Below are positions 18,024 to 26,800 of a DNA stretch of 64,000 bases, in pieces. Position 1 is the stretch's first letter. Every line of letters begins with the position of its first letter. The stretch is from NCBI RefSeq assembly GCF_029360725.1, contig NZ_JARKMY010000002.1, positions 248,001 through 312,000 on the forward strand. The letters are read 5' to 3'. The stretch comes from Chryseolinea sp. H1M3-3 (GTDB taxonomy: Bacteria; Bacteroidota; Bacteroidia; Cytophagales; Cyclobacteriaceae). Position numbers and translations under genes: made by a program. The notes below the pieces were generated by a model, which saw only the letters and a program-made list of their open reading frames with translations, did not search any database and was not told the origin of the DNA.

Positions 18024-18065
18024 ATGCAATATGTAGTGTTTATTCTAAACCAATCTCAATCAACT

Positions 18066-18599
18066 ATGCAGCTCTCCGAAAAAATCAAACGATCAATACG
18101 CGATGTGAAAGACTATCCTAAGCCGGGAATTGTATTTAAAGACATCACACCGATTTTAGCAAACCCGGCTTTGCGAAAGGAGATTGTTTCATCTTTGATA
18201 ACGGAATTTAAACCTCAACAAATTGACGCGATCGCCTCTACCGAGGCACGAGGCTTTATTTTTGGTTCTATTTTGGCCTATGAGCTAGGGTGTCCATTTA
18301 TCTTAATTAGAAAGGCAGGGAAACTACCTTACGAAACGAGATCTCAGGAGTATGATCTTGAATACGGAACGGCAAAAGTCGAAATGCACATTGATGCGGT
18401 ACAACCTGGCTGGCGCGTGCTCGTCCATGATGATTTATTAGCAACAGGAGGCACGGCGGGTGCTGCGGCTGAATTGATCAAACATTCCAACGGAATTGTT
18501 GCCGGATTTTCATTTATTATCAATCTAAGTTTTTTGCCAGGCGCTGAAACCTTAGAAAAGCGTTTTGGCGTGAAATCACATTTTCTTGTAAGCTATTAA
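18066..18599 (+). CDS. apt: Adenine phosphoribosyltransferase
   Basis: A 177-residue cytoplasmic type I phosphoribosyltransferase that salvages adenine to AMP with PRPP. It carries the family opening IRDVKDYPKPGIVFKDITPIL, the ATEARGFIFG-like segment STEARGFIFGSILAYELG, the flexible loop RKAGKLPYET, and the PRPP-binding motif VLVHDDLLATGGTA. I chose ATG 18066 (MQLSEKIKRSIRD). The frame extends 15 codons upstream to ATG 18021, but that would place the start inside the apparent promoter. It is followed 31 bases later by the LON-domain gene. Confidence 0.95.
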   Translation: MQLSEKIKRSIRDVKDYPKPGIVFKDITPILANPALRKEIVSSLITEFKPQQIDAIASTEARGFIFGSILAYELGCPFILIRKAGKLPYETRSQEYDLEYGTAKVEMHIDAVQPGWRVLVHDDLLATGGTAGAAAELIKHSNGIVAGFSFIINLSFLPGAETLEKRFGVKSHFLVSY

Positions 18600-18630
18600 C
18601 TTTATCAGGCAAACAGTGTTTATTCACAAT

Positions 18631-19218
18631 ATGTCTGATGTTCTACACATACCCATGTTTCCCTTATCGATTTTGCCATTGCCGGGGGAACTTGTACCAC
18701 TGCATATTTTTGAGCCCCGTTATAGGCAATTGCTGCAAGATGCTGAAATTAATGACATCCCTTTCGGTGTTTATTTTAGTCATGAGGTGAACGAAAGGAA
18801 GATCGGCTCATTGATGAAATTGGAAAGTATAATAAAACGATATCCTGGCGGGGAGACAGATATTATTGTAAAGTGCGACGACATATTTAATATGGATTTG
18901 CTTTTACGAACATACAAGTCCAAACTATATCCCGGTGGGAATGTTCGTTTGTGGAAAGTAATGATGGACGCCTTTCCTGGTCCGGCGTTATATGATCTCT
19001 TTATCCAATATTTGAAACTTCGAAATATTGCTCACAACCTGACGCCATTTAATTTATATCAAATTGCAAATGAATTGAACTTGGATGCTGTTGACCGTTA
19101 TAAGTTTTTAACAATTAATGAGGACAGGCGCGAAGTATTCTTGCTTGGTCGCCTTCGTTTCCAAATTCATCTTGCGGAACAGGAGGAAAAAACTAAAGAC
19201 AGCTTTCATTTAAATTAA
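18631..19218 (+). CDS. Stand-alone LON substrate-binding domain protein
   Basis: The 195-residue product contains only the N-terminal LON domain of Lon protease: IPMFPLSILPLPGELVPLHIFEPRYRQLL at the start (the fold's signature strand and loop), then the helical second half (DLFIQYLKLRNIAHNL through FLTINEDRREVFLLGRLRFQIHL). No ATPase or protease domain follows. Stand-alone LON proteins are common in Bacteroidota and of unknown function, possibly as adaptors or ligand binders. Start MSDVLHIPMF at 18631 is preferred over ATG 18616 because the family begins at MSD. It lies 31 bases after apt and may be co-transcribed with it. Confidence 0.85.
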   Translation: MSDVLHIPMFPLSILPLPGELVPLHIFEPRYRQLLQDAEINDIPFGVYFSHEVNERKIGSLMKLESIIKRYPGGETDIIVKCDDIFNMDLLLRTYKSKLYPGGNVRLWKVMMDAFPGPALYDLFIQYLKLRNIAHNLTPFNLYQIANELNLDAVDRYKFLTINEDRREVFLLGRLRFQIHLAEQEEKTKDSFHLN

Positions 19219-19427
19219 AAAAAAATACGGGTAACCTTTGCAGGTTTTAATCGTTGGCCAAACATCTTAAGCATTTCACTAACCACCAGGGCTTTCTTAC
19301 CGTTTAAGGCATTTTTCATTTATCATATAACTATATGGCTATTGTTATTTTTTTAACAATTCATTAGGAATTTCCTCGAAACCTCCGGACGACATCCGTC
19401 GTGTTTAGTCCTATAAAAAAAAATATT
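19219..19427 (+). promoter_or_regulatory. Upstream region of the first two-repeat secreted protein
   Basis: This AT-rich 209-base stretch holds a TAACCTTTG near-match to the -7 box close to 19233, a small AACCT/AGGTT hairpin in the same place, and a leader hairpin ACGAC/GTCGT at 19389-19402 just before the ATG at 19428. None is decisive and no small gene was seen. Confidence 0.3.
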
Positions 19428-20018
19428 ATGAAAAAGTCATTTTTTATTTGGACACTGTTGTTAGTCGCGGGTGCTGCAACACTCGCAACTGCTTCTGATA
19501 ACCCCAGCGCAAGCGTGGCGGTATTGAAGAATGGATCAACGATTAAACTTTTCTACAAAGGTATTGAACAAACCAATGTTAAAGTTTTAATCTTGAATGA
19601 TGTTAATGAAATTGTTTTTACGGAGAAGATTAAAAACACCGACGGTTTCGTTCGACCTTACAACTTTTCTCAGCTTCCAGAGGGTAATTACCGTTTTCAA
19701 TTAACCGATGACAATGGCCAGAAAGTCGAGTATGTTAGTTATAGAAAAGAACAGGCGGTTAAAGGAGAAAGATTATTGCACGTAATGCATCTAAAAGGTT
19801 CGACCGACAGATTTATGTTATCAATTCCAAATAAGGGAAACGATGAAATTTTGATTTCGATTTACAATGATCAAAATATCGTTTTGCATAGCAGTCAAGA
19901 AAAGATTGACGGGGATTTTGCCAAAATCTATAATCTGAAAGACTATTATGGCAAAGTTACTTTTATGGTAAAAGATAGTAGTGGAAGTACCAGTTTTGTT
20001 ACGAAGGACAGCTGGTAG
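19428..20018 (+). CDS. Secreted two-repeat beta-sandwich protein (paralogue 1)
   Basis: The 196-residue product has a signal peptide (ends TASD, near residue 23) and two similar ~75-residue units: residues about 36-105 and 117-190. Unit 1 contains VLILNDVNEIVFTEKIKN, TDGFVRPYNFSQL and GNYRFQLTDDNGQKVEY; unit 2 contains ILISIYNDQNIVLHSSQ, DGDFAKIYNLKDY and GKVTFMVKDSSGS. The units resemble the beta-sandwich of type IX sorting tails and DUF3244-like domains, but the family is not firmly recognised. A paralogue with the same order follows 418 bases later. ATG 19428 begins the signal peptide. Function unknown; probably periplasmic or surface exposed. Confidence 0.7.
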   Translation: MKKSFFIWTLLLVAGAATLATASDNPSASVAVLKNGSTIKLFYKGIEQTNVKVLILNDVNEIVFTEKIKNTDGFVRPYNFSQLPEGNYRFQLTDDNGQKVEYVSYRKEQAVKGERLLHVMHLKGSTDRFMLSIPNKGNDEILISIYNDQNIVLHSSQEKIDGDFAKIYNLKDYYGKVTFMVKDSSGSTSFVTKDSW

Positions 20019-20032
20019 TATGATCACAGGTG

Positions 20033-20061
20033 AAGGCAGCATGGCTATGCATGCTGCCTTT
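20033..20061 (+). terminator. Hairpin terminator
   Basis: AAGGCAGCAT at 20033-20042 pairs perfectly with ATGCTGCCTT at 20051-20060 around an 8-base loop, 15 bases after the preceding stop codon, followed by a short run of T. Confidence 0.75.
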
Positions 20062-20245
20062 AGTTTTGGTCAAAATAGTCAAAGTGAACTGGTAAAAGGT
20101 AACCACCTTTTAGGATTATTATTTTCTCAAAAAATGGGAATCGTCCAAGAGTTTTAACCTAACCACTAAAACGGTTATTCAACGGAATGTGCTGTCATTT
20201 GGCAGACTGTGCGCTTGGATATCACCTTTCTCTTCATGAGTATAG

Positions 20246-20347
20246 TGCAAACGTTGTATTAGAATTTCTTTGAGAGATATCGATTTCTAATGGCTGAAAA
20301 CCATCTTATTTGATAAAATTTTTTTTTACTTTTTATGCAAACGTTGT
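20246..20347 (+). repeat. Two copies of TGCAAACGTTGT, 90 bases apart, possible operators
   Basis: Copies at 20246-20257 and 20336-20347 are identical over 12 bases and contain the palindrome AACGTT. The core resembles LacI/PurR-family operator half-sites (TGCAAACGTT). The spacing of exactly 90 bases from start to start is about 8.5 helical turns. They lie upstream of the -7 box for the 20437 gene. A regulator gene is not in the window. Confidence 0.4.
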
Positions 20348-20403
20348 TTCACTTTTAAAATACACTTTCCTTACAAGTTTCGACTCTGCGCGTAACCACG
20401 CCG

Positions 20404-20411
20404 TATATTTG
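20404..20411 (+). promoter_or_regulatory. -7 promoter box for paralogue 2
   Basis: TATATTTG is an exact TAnnTTTG box 25 bases before the ATG at 20437, giving a leader of about 20 bases. A TTTCG about 30 bases upstream could be a weak -33 element. Confidence 0.55.
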
Positions 20412-20436
20412 ATCATAATTAAAATTATAAATGATT

Positions 20437-21012
20437 ATGAAAACAAAATCAATTTACCTCGTAGCAGTATTATTATTGAGCGCGGTTGCAACGTTTGGAA
20501 ATGACGAGCCTAAAAAGGCTGGTGTAGCGGTGTTACATGGAAAAGGTACGGAAGTATTTAAAGTGATCTACCAGAATGAAACTACTGGCAAAGTAAAAAT
20601 TAACGTATATAATGTAAAGTCTGAACTGGTGTATTCAGAATCGATAAATAACACTGATGGGTTTATTCTTCCATTAAATTTTAGCCAGATGAGCTTTGGC
20701 GAATATACGGTGGAACTCACCGATGCAAATGGTAAACAAGTAGAAAAAATTGTATATCAACCTGCTGCACCCGTTGAGAATATCCGTATCGCTAAGCTTT
20801 CAAGCGAAGGAAAGTTCATCGTCTCTGTGGTGAAAACCAGCGGCGAAAAAGTGACTGTAAGGATATTTGATAATGCTAATAATCTATTGCATAATGAGGT
20901 TAAGAGTGTAAGCGGTGACTTTGCACAAGTATACACTGTAAAGAATTTAAGTGGGGCTTGTACCTTTGAAGTTACTGATAATGAAGGTCGTGTTAAAACC
21001 GTTAAGTTTTAA
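20437..21012 (+). CDS. Secreted two-repeat beta-sandwich protein (paralogue 2)
   Basis: The 191-residue protein has the signal peptide MKTKSIYLVAVLLLSAVATFG and two units, about 37-107 and 115-191. Unit 1 contains VKINVYNVKSELVYSESINN, TDGFILPLNFSQM, GEYTVELTDANGKQVEK; unit 2 contains VTVRIFDNANNLLHNEVKS, SGDFAQVYTVKNL, GACTFEVTDNEGRVKTV. Shared NTDGF..P.NFSQ..GNY/GEY motifs show it to be a paralogue of the 19428 gene. The start MKTKS at 20437 is chosen over ATG 20431. The gene ends before a bidirectional terminator shared with the convergent acyltransferase gene. Function unknown. Confidence 0.7.
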   Translation: MKTKSIYLVAVLLLSAVATFGNDEPKKAGVAVLHGKGTEVFKVIYQNETTGKVKINVYNVKSELVYSESINNTDGFILPLNFSQMSFGEYTVELTDANGKQVEKIVYQPAAPVENIRIAKLSSEGKFIVSVVKTSGEKVTVRIFDNANNLLHNEVKSVSGDFAQVYTVKNLSGACTFEVTDNEGRVKTVKF

Positions 21013-21038
21013 TAAGCTGTTATCTTCCGGTCATTATT

Positions 21039-21067
21039 AAAAGCCTTCGATGCGAGGGCTTTTTTTA
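21039..21067. terminator. Bidirectional terminator
   Basis: AAGCCTTCG at 21041-21049 pairs (one G-T) with CGAGGGCTT ending at 21061 around a short loop, followed by a T run to 21067, with A residues before the stem. It lies between convergent genes and can serve both. Confidence 0.8.
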
Positions 21068-21077
21068 TTACTTACAA

Positions 21078-21686
21078 CTAACACTGTTCAATCAATTCCA
21101 GGCGTTTAACAATGCTTTGAGGTTTTAAAATTGTTCCGGGAGATAAAACAGCATTGGCGCCGATTTTTGTGTGATCTCCGACAAGGGCACCAAACTTTGT
21201 AGCGCTGGTTTCGATTTTCTTTTTGTCAAGCATAACAAAAATAGTTTTATCCAGCCGCTCGTTGTAATGATTGGCGATGATGCTTCCCGCTTCCATATTA
21301 ACATAGGACCCCACCAGCGAATCACCGACGAAGTTAAAATGAGCAAGAGCACTACCCGACATGATTAAACTTGATTTGACTTCACAGCCTGGGCCAATCA
21401 CGGATTTGTCTCCCAGGTATACACCACCTCGGAGGTATGCATGTGCGCCGATAAAACAACCATTTGATATTATGATTGGTCCTTTCAAGGTAACGTGTTC
21501 TTCTATCTGGGCGCCTTTATGAATAGCCACATCGTTATTGATTTTATAATCGGCTGGCAGCGATTTCATTTTTTGATGTATGGTGTTTGGAAGGGCGGCC
21601 ACAATATTCCAGGGTAGTTCACTTTCTAACTCTGGGAAGTTTATCAGAAAGTGTTTTAGGTACGACGCGTATTTAATCATGGTCAT
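21078..21686 (-). CDS. Left-handed beta-helix (hexapeptide repeat) acyl/nucleotidyltransferase-like protein
   Basis: The 202-residue protein has a short helical N-terminus and then hexapeptide repeats from about residue 45 (IHKGAQIEEHVTLKGPIIIS, CFIGAHAYLRGGVYLGDKSVIGPG, then VGDHTKIGANAVLSPGTIL). This left-handed parallel beta-helix is shared by GlmU, LpxA and related acyltransferases, and the pattern fits the GlmU C-terminal-like group lacking the nucleotidyltransferase domain. It should act on a sugar nucleotide or sugar in the cytoplasm. Its ATG overlaps the stop of the VOC-domain gene by 4 bases (21683-21686), so the two are translationally coupled. The exact substrate is unknown. Confidence 0.72.
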   Translation of the reverse strand: MTMIKYASYLKHFLINFPELESELPWNIVAALPNTIHQKMKSLPADYKINNDVAIHKGAQIEEHVTLKGPIIISNGCFIGAHAYLRGGVYLGDKSVIGPGCEVKSSLIMSGSALAHFNFVGDSLVGSYVNMEAGSIIANHYNERLDKTIFVMLDKKKIETSATKFGALVGDHTKIGANAVLSPGTILKPQSIVKRLELIEQC

Positions 21687-22072
21687 TGTTCGTAAAGTTC
21701 TAACGGTAAATCATCAGGGTCCGCAAAAAAAGTGAATCTTTTTCCGGTGTACTCATCTGTGCGGATAGGTTCTGTAACTACTTTATTTTCATTTAGCCAA
21801 CGGACCGCCAGGTCAAGATTTGTTACTTCAAAAGCAAGGTGTCTTAGTCCACACGCTTCCGGCCGGGAGGTACGCGCTGGCGGATTTGGGAAGGAAAACA
21901 ATTCAATGCAATATCGATCGCCTAATTTTAAATCAAGTTTATACGAGTCTCTCTTTTCACGATAATATTCAGCCTGAACGTTGAACCCTAATACCTCGGT
22001 GTAAAACTTTTTAGACACCGCATAGTTAGAACAAATGATAGCAATGTGGTGGATAGCATTTAATTTAATCAT
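21683..22072 (-). CDS. VOC-family (glyoxalase/YaeR-like) protein
   Basis: The 129-residue vicinal-oxygen-chelate protein has the two beta-alpha-beta-beta-beta modules expected: HHIAIICSNYAVSKKFYTEVLGF at the start, metal-binding candidates H9/H10, H in GLRHLAFEV (about residue 77), and E in LELYEQ at the end. The pattern EYYREKRDSYKLDLKL and FPNPPARTSRPEACGLRHLAF is that of YaeR-type glyoxalase-like proteins. It could be a lactoylglutathione-lyase relative or a different dioxygenase or isomerase. Substrate unknown. It starts the minus-strand pair whose second gene overlaps its stop. Confidence 0.8.
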   Translation of the reverse strand: MIKLNAIHHIAIICSNYAVSKKFYTEVLGFNVQAEYYREKRDSYKLDLKLGDRYCIELFSFPNPPARTSRPEACGLRHLAFEVTNLDLAVRWLNENKVVTEPIRTDEYTGKRFTFFADPDDLPLELYEQ

Positions 22073-22109
22073 CTCCCAAATTATGTAATTTCGTTGACAT
22101 CCTTATTGT

Positions 22110-22583
22110 ATGGATACATTCTGGTTAGTGCTTGGGATAATTATTATGATCGTTGGAGTTATGGGTTGCATACTTCCTTTGCTACCTGGGCCTCCTTTGT
22201 GTTACGTCGCATTACTCTTACAACAGCTAAGATCGGATCCGCCTTTCACTGCAAAATTTCTCTGGATATGGGCCGGCATTACGGTGGCGGTAACCGTGCT
22301 GGATTATGTAATTCCGTTGTATGGCACCCGAAGGTATGGAGGAAGCAAATATGGTATTTGGGGGTGTACGTTAGGTTTAATCGCAGGTTTTTGGTTAGGG
22401 CCCTTGGGGATCATCATTGGTCCATTTGTTGGAGCCTTTATCGGAGAGATGCTTGCTAACAATAATTCTGAACGCGCCTTAAAAGCTGCATGGGGATCGT
22501 TTGTAGGTTTTCTGTTTGGTACACTGCTGAAATTGATAGCATGCGTGGTGATGGTGTGGTATCTGATAAAAATTACCTTTTGA
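22110..22583 (+). CDS. DUF456 membrane protein
   Basis: The 157-residue protein has about four transmembrane helices with glycine-rich loops, including IMIVGVMGCILPLLPGPPLCY near the N-terminus, LDYVIPLYGTRRYGGSKYGIWG, and the glycine-rich FWLGPLGIIIGPFVGAFIGE. These match the DUF456 family, inner-membrane proteins of unknown role. It is divergent from the VOC gene (38 bases apart) and convergent with the SDR gene, 36 bases away. The overlapping plus-strand frame at 22094-22459 is a shadow in another phase. Confidence 0.85.
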   Translation: MDTFWLVLGIIIMIVGVMGCILPLLPGPPLCYVALLLQQLRSDPPFTAKFLWIWAGITVAVTVLDYVIPLYGTRRYGGSKYGIWGCTLGLIAGFWLGPLGIIIGPFVGAFIGEMLANNNSERALKAAWGSFVGFLFGTLLKLIACVVMVWYLIKITF

Positions 22584-22619
22584 TTTGCTTTAGGTCTCCT
22601 TCTTGATCTTGAGTAATCT

Positions 22620-23309
22620 TCAACTCCGGTTATAAACTTTAAGCACTGTATCCCGCAATGGTTCTCCTTCAGGAGAGCAAAGGAATGCCATGGCATCAGC
22701 AATTTGTTCTGGCTTTACCCATGTTGTGAAGTCTTTATCGGGCATTGCTTTCCTGTTCTCATCCGTATCAATAATACTCGGAACCACAACACATGTTGTT
22801 ACATTTCTAGACGATCCCTCGGCATTCAGGATGTCGGCCAATTTGAAAATCAAAGATTTTGATAACGCATACCCCAGTGAATTCTTTCCATCTTTTGCAA
22901 CAAGGGCCGGACGTGAACCGACAAGAATTATTTTACCGCCTTTGGGTTGGGTAAGCATATGTTGGAATACTGGTCTGGCTACATAATAGGCTGTTTCAAA
23001 ATTCAGTTCAATCATTTTTTTTATTTGCGCGCCGTCCGTATTTTGAATATTTCCAAAAGCATATCCACCAACCAACAACAATGCTGCGTCAAGGGTGGAA
23101 TGGTCTGCAATAATTTGCTTGACAATACCCTCTACTGATTTTTCATCTGTGAGATCTGCCTCATACCATTGAAGTCCTTCAGGTTTATATTTTAAAGGTC
23201 GCCCGGGTGTTACTGTTGCTATAACGTTATAACCATCTTTTAAAAATCGGTCAGTTGTAGCTTTGCCTAAATTTCCGGAGGCGCCTGTGATAAGTATGTT
23301 TTTTTTCAT
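22620..23309 (-). CDS. Short-chain dehydrogenase/reductase
   Basis: The 229-residue Rossmann protein begins MKKNILITGASGNLGKAT (NAD(P)-binding GxxGxxG-type loop) and carries the catalytic YxxxK as Y-A-L-S-K in NSLGYALSKSLIFKLAD, preceded by a Ser-containing VGSRPALV. It should reduce or oxidise a small carbonyl or hydroxyl substrate in the cytoplasm. The C-terminal part (VVPSIIDTDENRKAMPD, TTWVKPEQIADAMAFLCSPEG) is normal for the family. The substrate cannot be told. It reads toward DUF456 and lies 88 bases upstream of the next minus-strand gene. Confidence 0.85.
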   Translation of the reverse strand: MKKNILITGASGNLGKATTDRFLKDGYNVIATVTPGRPLKYKPEGLQWYEADLTDEKSVEGIVKQIIADHSTLDAALLLVGGYAFGNIQNTDGAQIKKMIELNFETAYYVARPVFQHMLTQPKGGKIILVGSRPALVAKDGKNSLGYALSKSLIFKLADILNAEGSSRNVTTCVVVPSIIDTDENRKAMPDKDFTTWVKPEQIADAMAFLCSPEGEPLRDTVLKVYNRS

Positions 23310-23396
23310 TGGATTTGTTCGTCGGTGAGTTGTTTAACGCCATTCAACAATGTTGCTAGAACTGGCACGCGAACGACGCGCAAAAGGTGGAAGGAA

Positions 23397-23744
23397 CTAT
23401 TGTATTACAATCGTTACCTTGTTGATTCGTTTCTCCTCCAGCTTACCGGTACGCTCTCCTCCACCCGAATTATCCTTATCATCCTTGCGAACAATAACAA
23501 AGTAAGACATCGCCTTAAGATCTTTCAACTTCAGGATTCCCTTCGCATCCGTCACACCTTCTACAGCAACATTTTTTTCAGCATTGTAATCTTCCTCGGT
23601 TTCGAATAGCTGTACGGTTGCACCCTCTACTGTGTTTCCAACTTCGTCTCTTACGGTTAAGTGGAGTGTGGTTTTGATTATCTGGAAGCTTTGCAGCGAC
23701 ACCAATAGGACTAGTGTAATGAATATTTGGGTGGCTGATTTCAT
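23397..23744 (-). CDS. Small secreted carboxypeptidase-regulatory-like (prealbumin fold) protein
   Basis: The 115-residue protein has a signal peptide (MKSATQIFITLVLLVSLQSFQ) and a single beta-sandwich domain: LHLTVRDEVGNTVEGATVQLFETEED followed by VEGVTDAKGILKLKDL and the C-terminal strands around YFVIVRKDDKD. This is the pattern of CarboxypepD_reg/SpaA-like domains that are often N-terminal parts of SusC proteins, here stand-alone. The polar insert GGGERTGKLEEKR is a probable loop. Function unknown. Placed about 150 bases after the giant secreted protein gene in the same direction, so it may share its transcription. Confidence 0.62.
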   Translation of the reverse strand: MKSATQIFITLVLLVSLQSFQIIKTTLHLTVRDEVGNTVEGATVQLFETEEDYNAEKNVAVEGVTDAKGILKLKDLKAMSYFVIVRKDDKDNSGGGERTGKLEEKRINKVTIVIQ

Positions 23745-23897
23745 GTGTTTATATTATGGTGTAAGCGTCTTGAATTGAAATTGTAGTATTAAAGATTGGA
23801 AAAATTATCGATGAAAGATCAAAACAGTTGAATGAAATAATCTACCATCTTCCGAATTTTTCCAATCCTCTAATTCGCCAATCCATTAAACATATTA

Positions 23898-26800
23898 TTA
23901 CCTCAAGAGCACGACCCCTCCCCGTTTTTCTTGAATACCTTCTTCTGGTCGATATGAGCTTTTATATCGTACAACATATGAGTACGTACCCGGTGGCAAC
24001 AATTGACCTAAGTTGTTATTATAACCTCCGTTCCATTTGAAATCCCGTTCGGGCGACTGGTAAATCATTTCACCCCAACGATTAAAAATGAACACCTGGA
24101 AGTCCTCATCGTCGATAAAGAAAGTGAAAAGCCTGAAGGACTGATTGACCTTGTCACCTCCCATACCTGTTACGTTACTCGTAGGTCGGAAAGCGTTGGG
24201 ACCAACGATGACCGGATCACATTCTTCAAATACTTCAGTTTTGTCATTGCTCGCGCATCCGAATGCGTTAATGAGGTTCACCGAAAATATTCCCGGCTCT
24301 GCGGCTGTATACGTCGGATCTGTCCAGCTAAGGGACACGCCGTTTCTATACCAATCATAACTGGTGAAATCGCCTGGATCTAATACGATCTGCCGGGTTT
24401 CAGGATTTGGATTTGCTGGGTCAGGACAGATGAATGCTTCTTCTCGCAGTAAGCCGGGCGTTACAGGGGCGAGGATAATATCCAGATCGGCAGTGGCGGT
24501 ACAACTCGCACTGGTTGCAGTAACGGTGTAGGTACCTGCACGATTTTCATTTAATGTCGGACCGATCTCACCGGAAATTAATGCGCCGTCAATAGACCAT
24601 TGGAAGGACGCAGATCGATTCGGAGTTGCAGTTAGTGTAAATGGCGATCCTTCGCACGGTGTTGTGGTTACAAGGGAGACAGTAAGTTCACCATCTACCT
24701 GGACGGGAACAGGTGGTGTTGTTTTGGCACATCCATTAAGCGAACTGACCACCTGTACGTAATAAGGAACATTGTCATCTAAAGGATTATAGGCTACGAT
24801 TTGCCTTCCACCGCCGCCGTTAACCAACACACCATTTCGATACCATCTGTAAGTGTATGGACCTGATGCCGGCGTCGCTGTCAGTGTTACCTGATCCTGG
24901 CATGCATCTGTTTGGCTAAATGTAGGGATAAAGTTATCTATTGTTACCGTTGTTGAATCTGTACCTGGACAGCTACCGGGAGGCGCATCGGTTGTTACCC
25001 TCAACGTGTACGTACCTTCATTTACGGTTACCATGGCTGACGAGCCAGGATTAGTTAAGCTTCCTGCATCTGAAGCCGACCAATTAAAAGTTGTTGCTCC
25101 TGCAGCAATAGCCGTTATCGTTCCATTACAAATGTCTGTATCATCAAATGTTACGACCAGCGGAGGATTTTGGGTCAGGGTCGCAGGTGCAGAGAATCTA
25201 CAGCCATTGTTTGCAGTTATTTCAACAACATAATTACCACTTGGTAACCCCTGCGTATTAAAATTGGGTCCCGCGGGAACCGACCCGTTGCCAACTTGCA
25301 GTGCTGTTGCCGCATTAATCACGCGGTATGTAACAGGATAAACTACGCCACCCGCAGGCGTTACTTGAATTGCAAGCGGATCGCAAGTTCCAACTTGGTT
25401 AGTAGTTGCTGTAAAGGTTCCGTCATTAATGGTTGCTGTATTTATCAACGCACATCCGGTGACCTGATCCGCAACGGTAATCCCATACGTACCAGCATCC
25501 AAACCGCCCGCAGCCACATTTGTCCCGGTAGGCTGATCAATATCTGATGCTGTTGAAGGACCAGTAATGGAGTACGTGAAAAGGCTACTCGGTGGTCCGG
25601 TAATTGTAAAACTAATGCTACCATCACTGAGTGCACAATCAGATGTATGTCCAACAACTGGAGGAGTGATAACAGGTGATGGATTGATCGTATATACCAC
25701 CGAGTCCTTTACAAAACAAGATGTAATAGGATCAGTAATAGTCACCTTATACTCTGAAGTAGGAGGACTTACTAACGAAGTGTTTACACTTTGTGTCCGG
25801 CTGGTATTTCCATTTGGAACATCATTATACTCCCACGCATAAGTTGCACCAGGATTCTGTGCATTCAATGGAGCTATCGGTGTATTTTGACATATCGTAA
25901 TATCATTACCAAGATTTACAATGGGTCGATTATCCACTGCTCTGATGTCGCCATTGGTAACACAGCCCGCTGCATTAGTAACAGTGACTCTATAAATGGC
26001 TTGCCTGTTCACAGTGATCGTCTCCGTTGAATCACCAGTAGACCACACGTAGGTCAAGCCCGGCAAATTTCCTGGGTTAGCATCTAATGTCTGAGAGCCT
26101 GTACAAAGGACTACTGATGCAGTGGGATTCGGAGGAACATCATTTATAATAAAATTCTGGGTCATTGTGGTGTCTAAACCGCAACGATTGGTTAATCGTA
26201 AGGATACGCTGTAATTCCCTGGTGTATTGAAAACATAAGCGAATGTCTCCTGATCCGATGTCGTAAGGACCGAACCTGCCTGACTTAATTGCCAGAAAAA
26301 TTCGTCAATCGGATCGGTTGCTGCGCCAGCGAATGTCACCGAATCGCGGATACAGGCACCTGAAACAGAAATGCCAGGACCTTGAATCGGATCAGCAATG
26401 GTTTGAATAAAATTAGGAAGGCCTAAGTTACTGTTGGTCCCTCCGAGTAAATCAAAATTCGTGGGCTGGAAAACGGAAACCTGTGTTGTGTCTTCCACCA
26501 CTTGAATCACTTTTAAATATTGCTGCCCATCTGATGCAACGTAAAGTTGTCCGTCCGGCCCCACCTGTATGGCGCCCAGCTTTTCCGTTACTGGTGCAAC
26601 GGGTGGTTTCTTGAGATACGGGATACCAAGACTATCAAAAGCGAATTCTACTAATCGAGAAGTGCCACCATTTTGAAGAGTAGCGAAAAGTTTATTTCCA
26701 CCAGGCGATACTTCAACACCGTACACCTGCCCATTCGGCTCATTCAAATTGGCCGTTCTGAAATTTGAAACCACACCGGTTGAGTCGGTGAAATCGAAAA

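Larger units (their letters stand above)
20062..20436 (+). other. Long non-coding upstream region of paralogue 2
   Basis: The 375 bases hold no open frame worth calling. They contain a 12-base direct repeat (TGCAAACGTTGT at 20246 and 20336, exactly 90 bases apart) and an exact TATATTTG -7 box at 20404, each entered separately. The rest is AT-rich with no other structure I could see. The length of the region suggests regulated transcription. Confidence 0.5.

Noticed and set aside
25567-26030. Plus-strand frames antisense to the giant cargo gene
   Set aside because: Shadows of the Ig-like repeats; no plausible start context.
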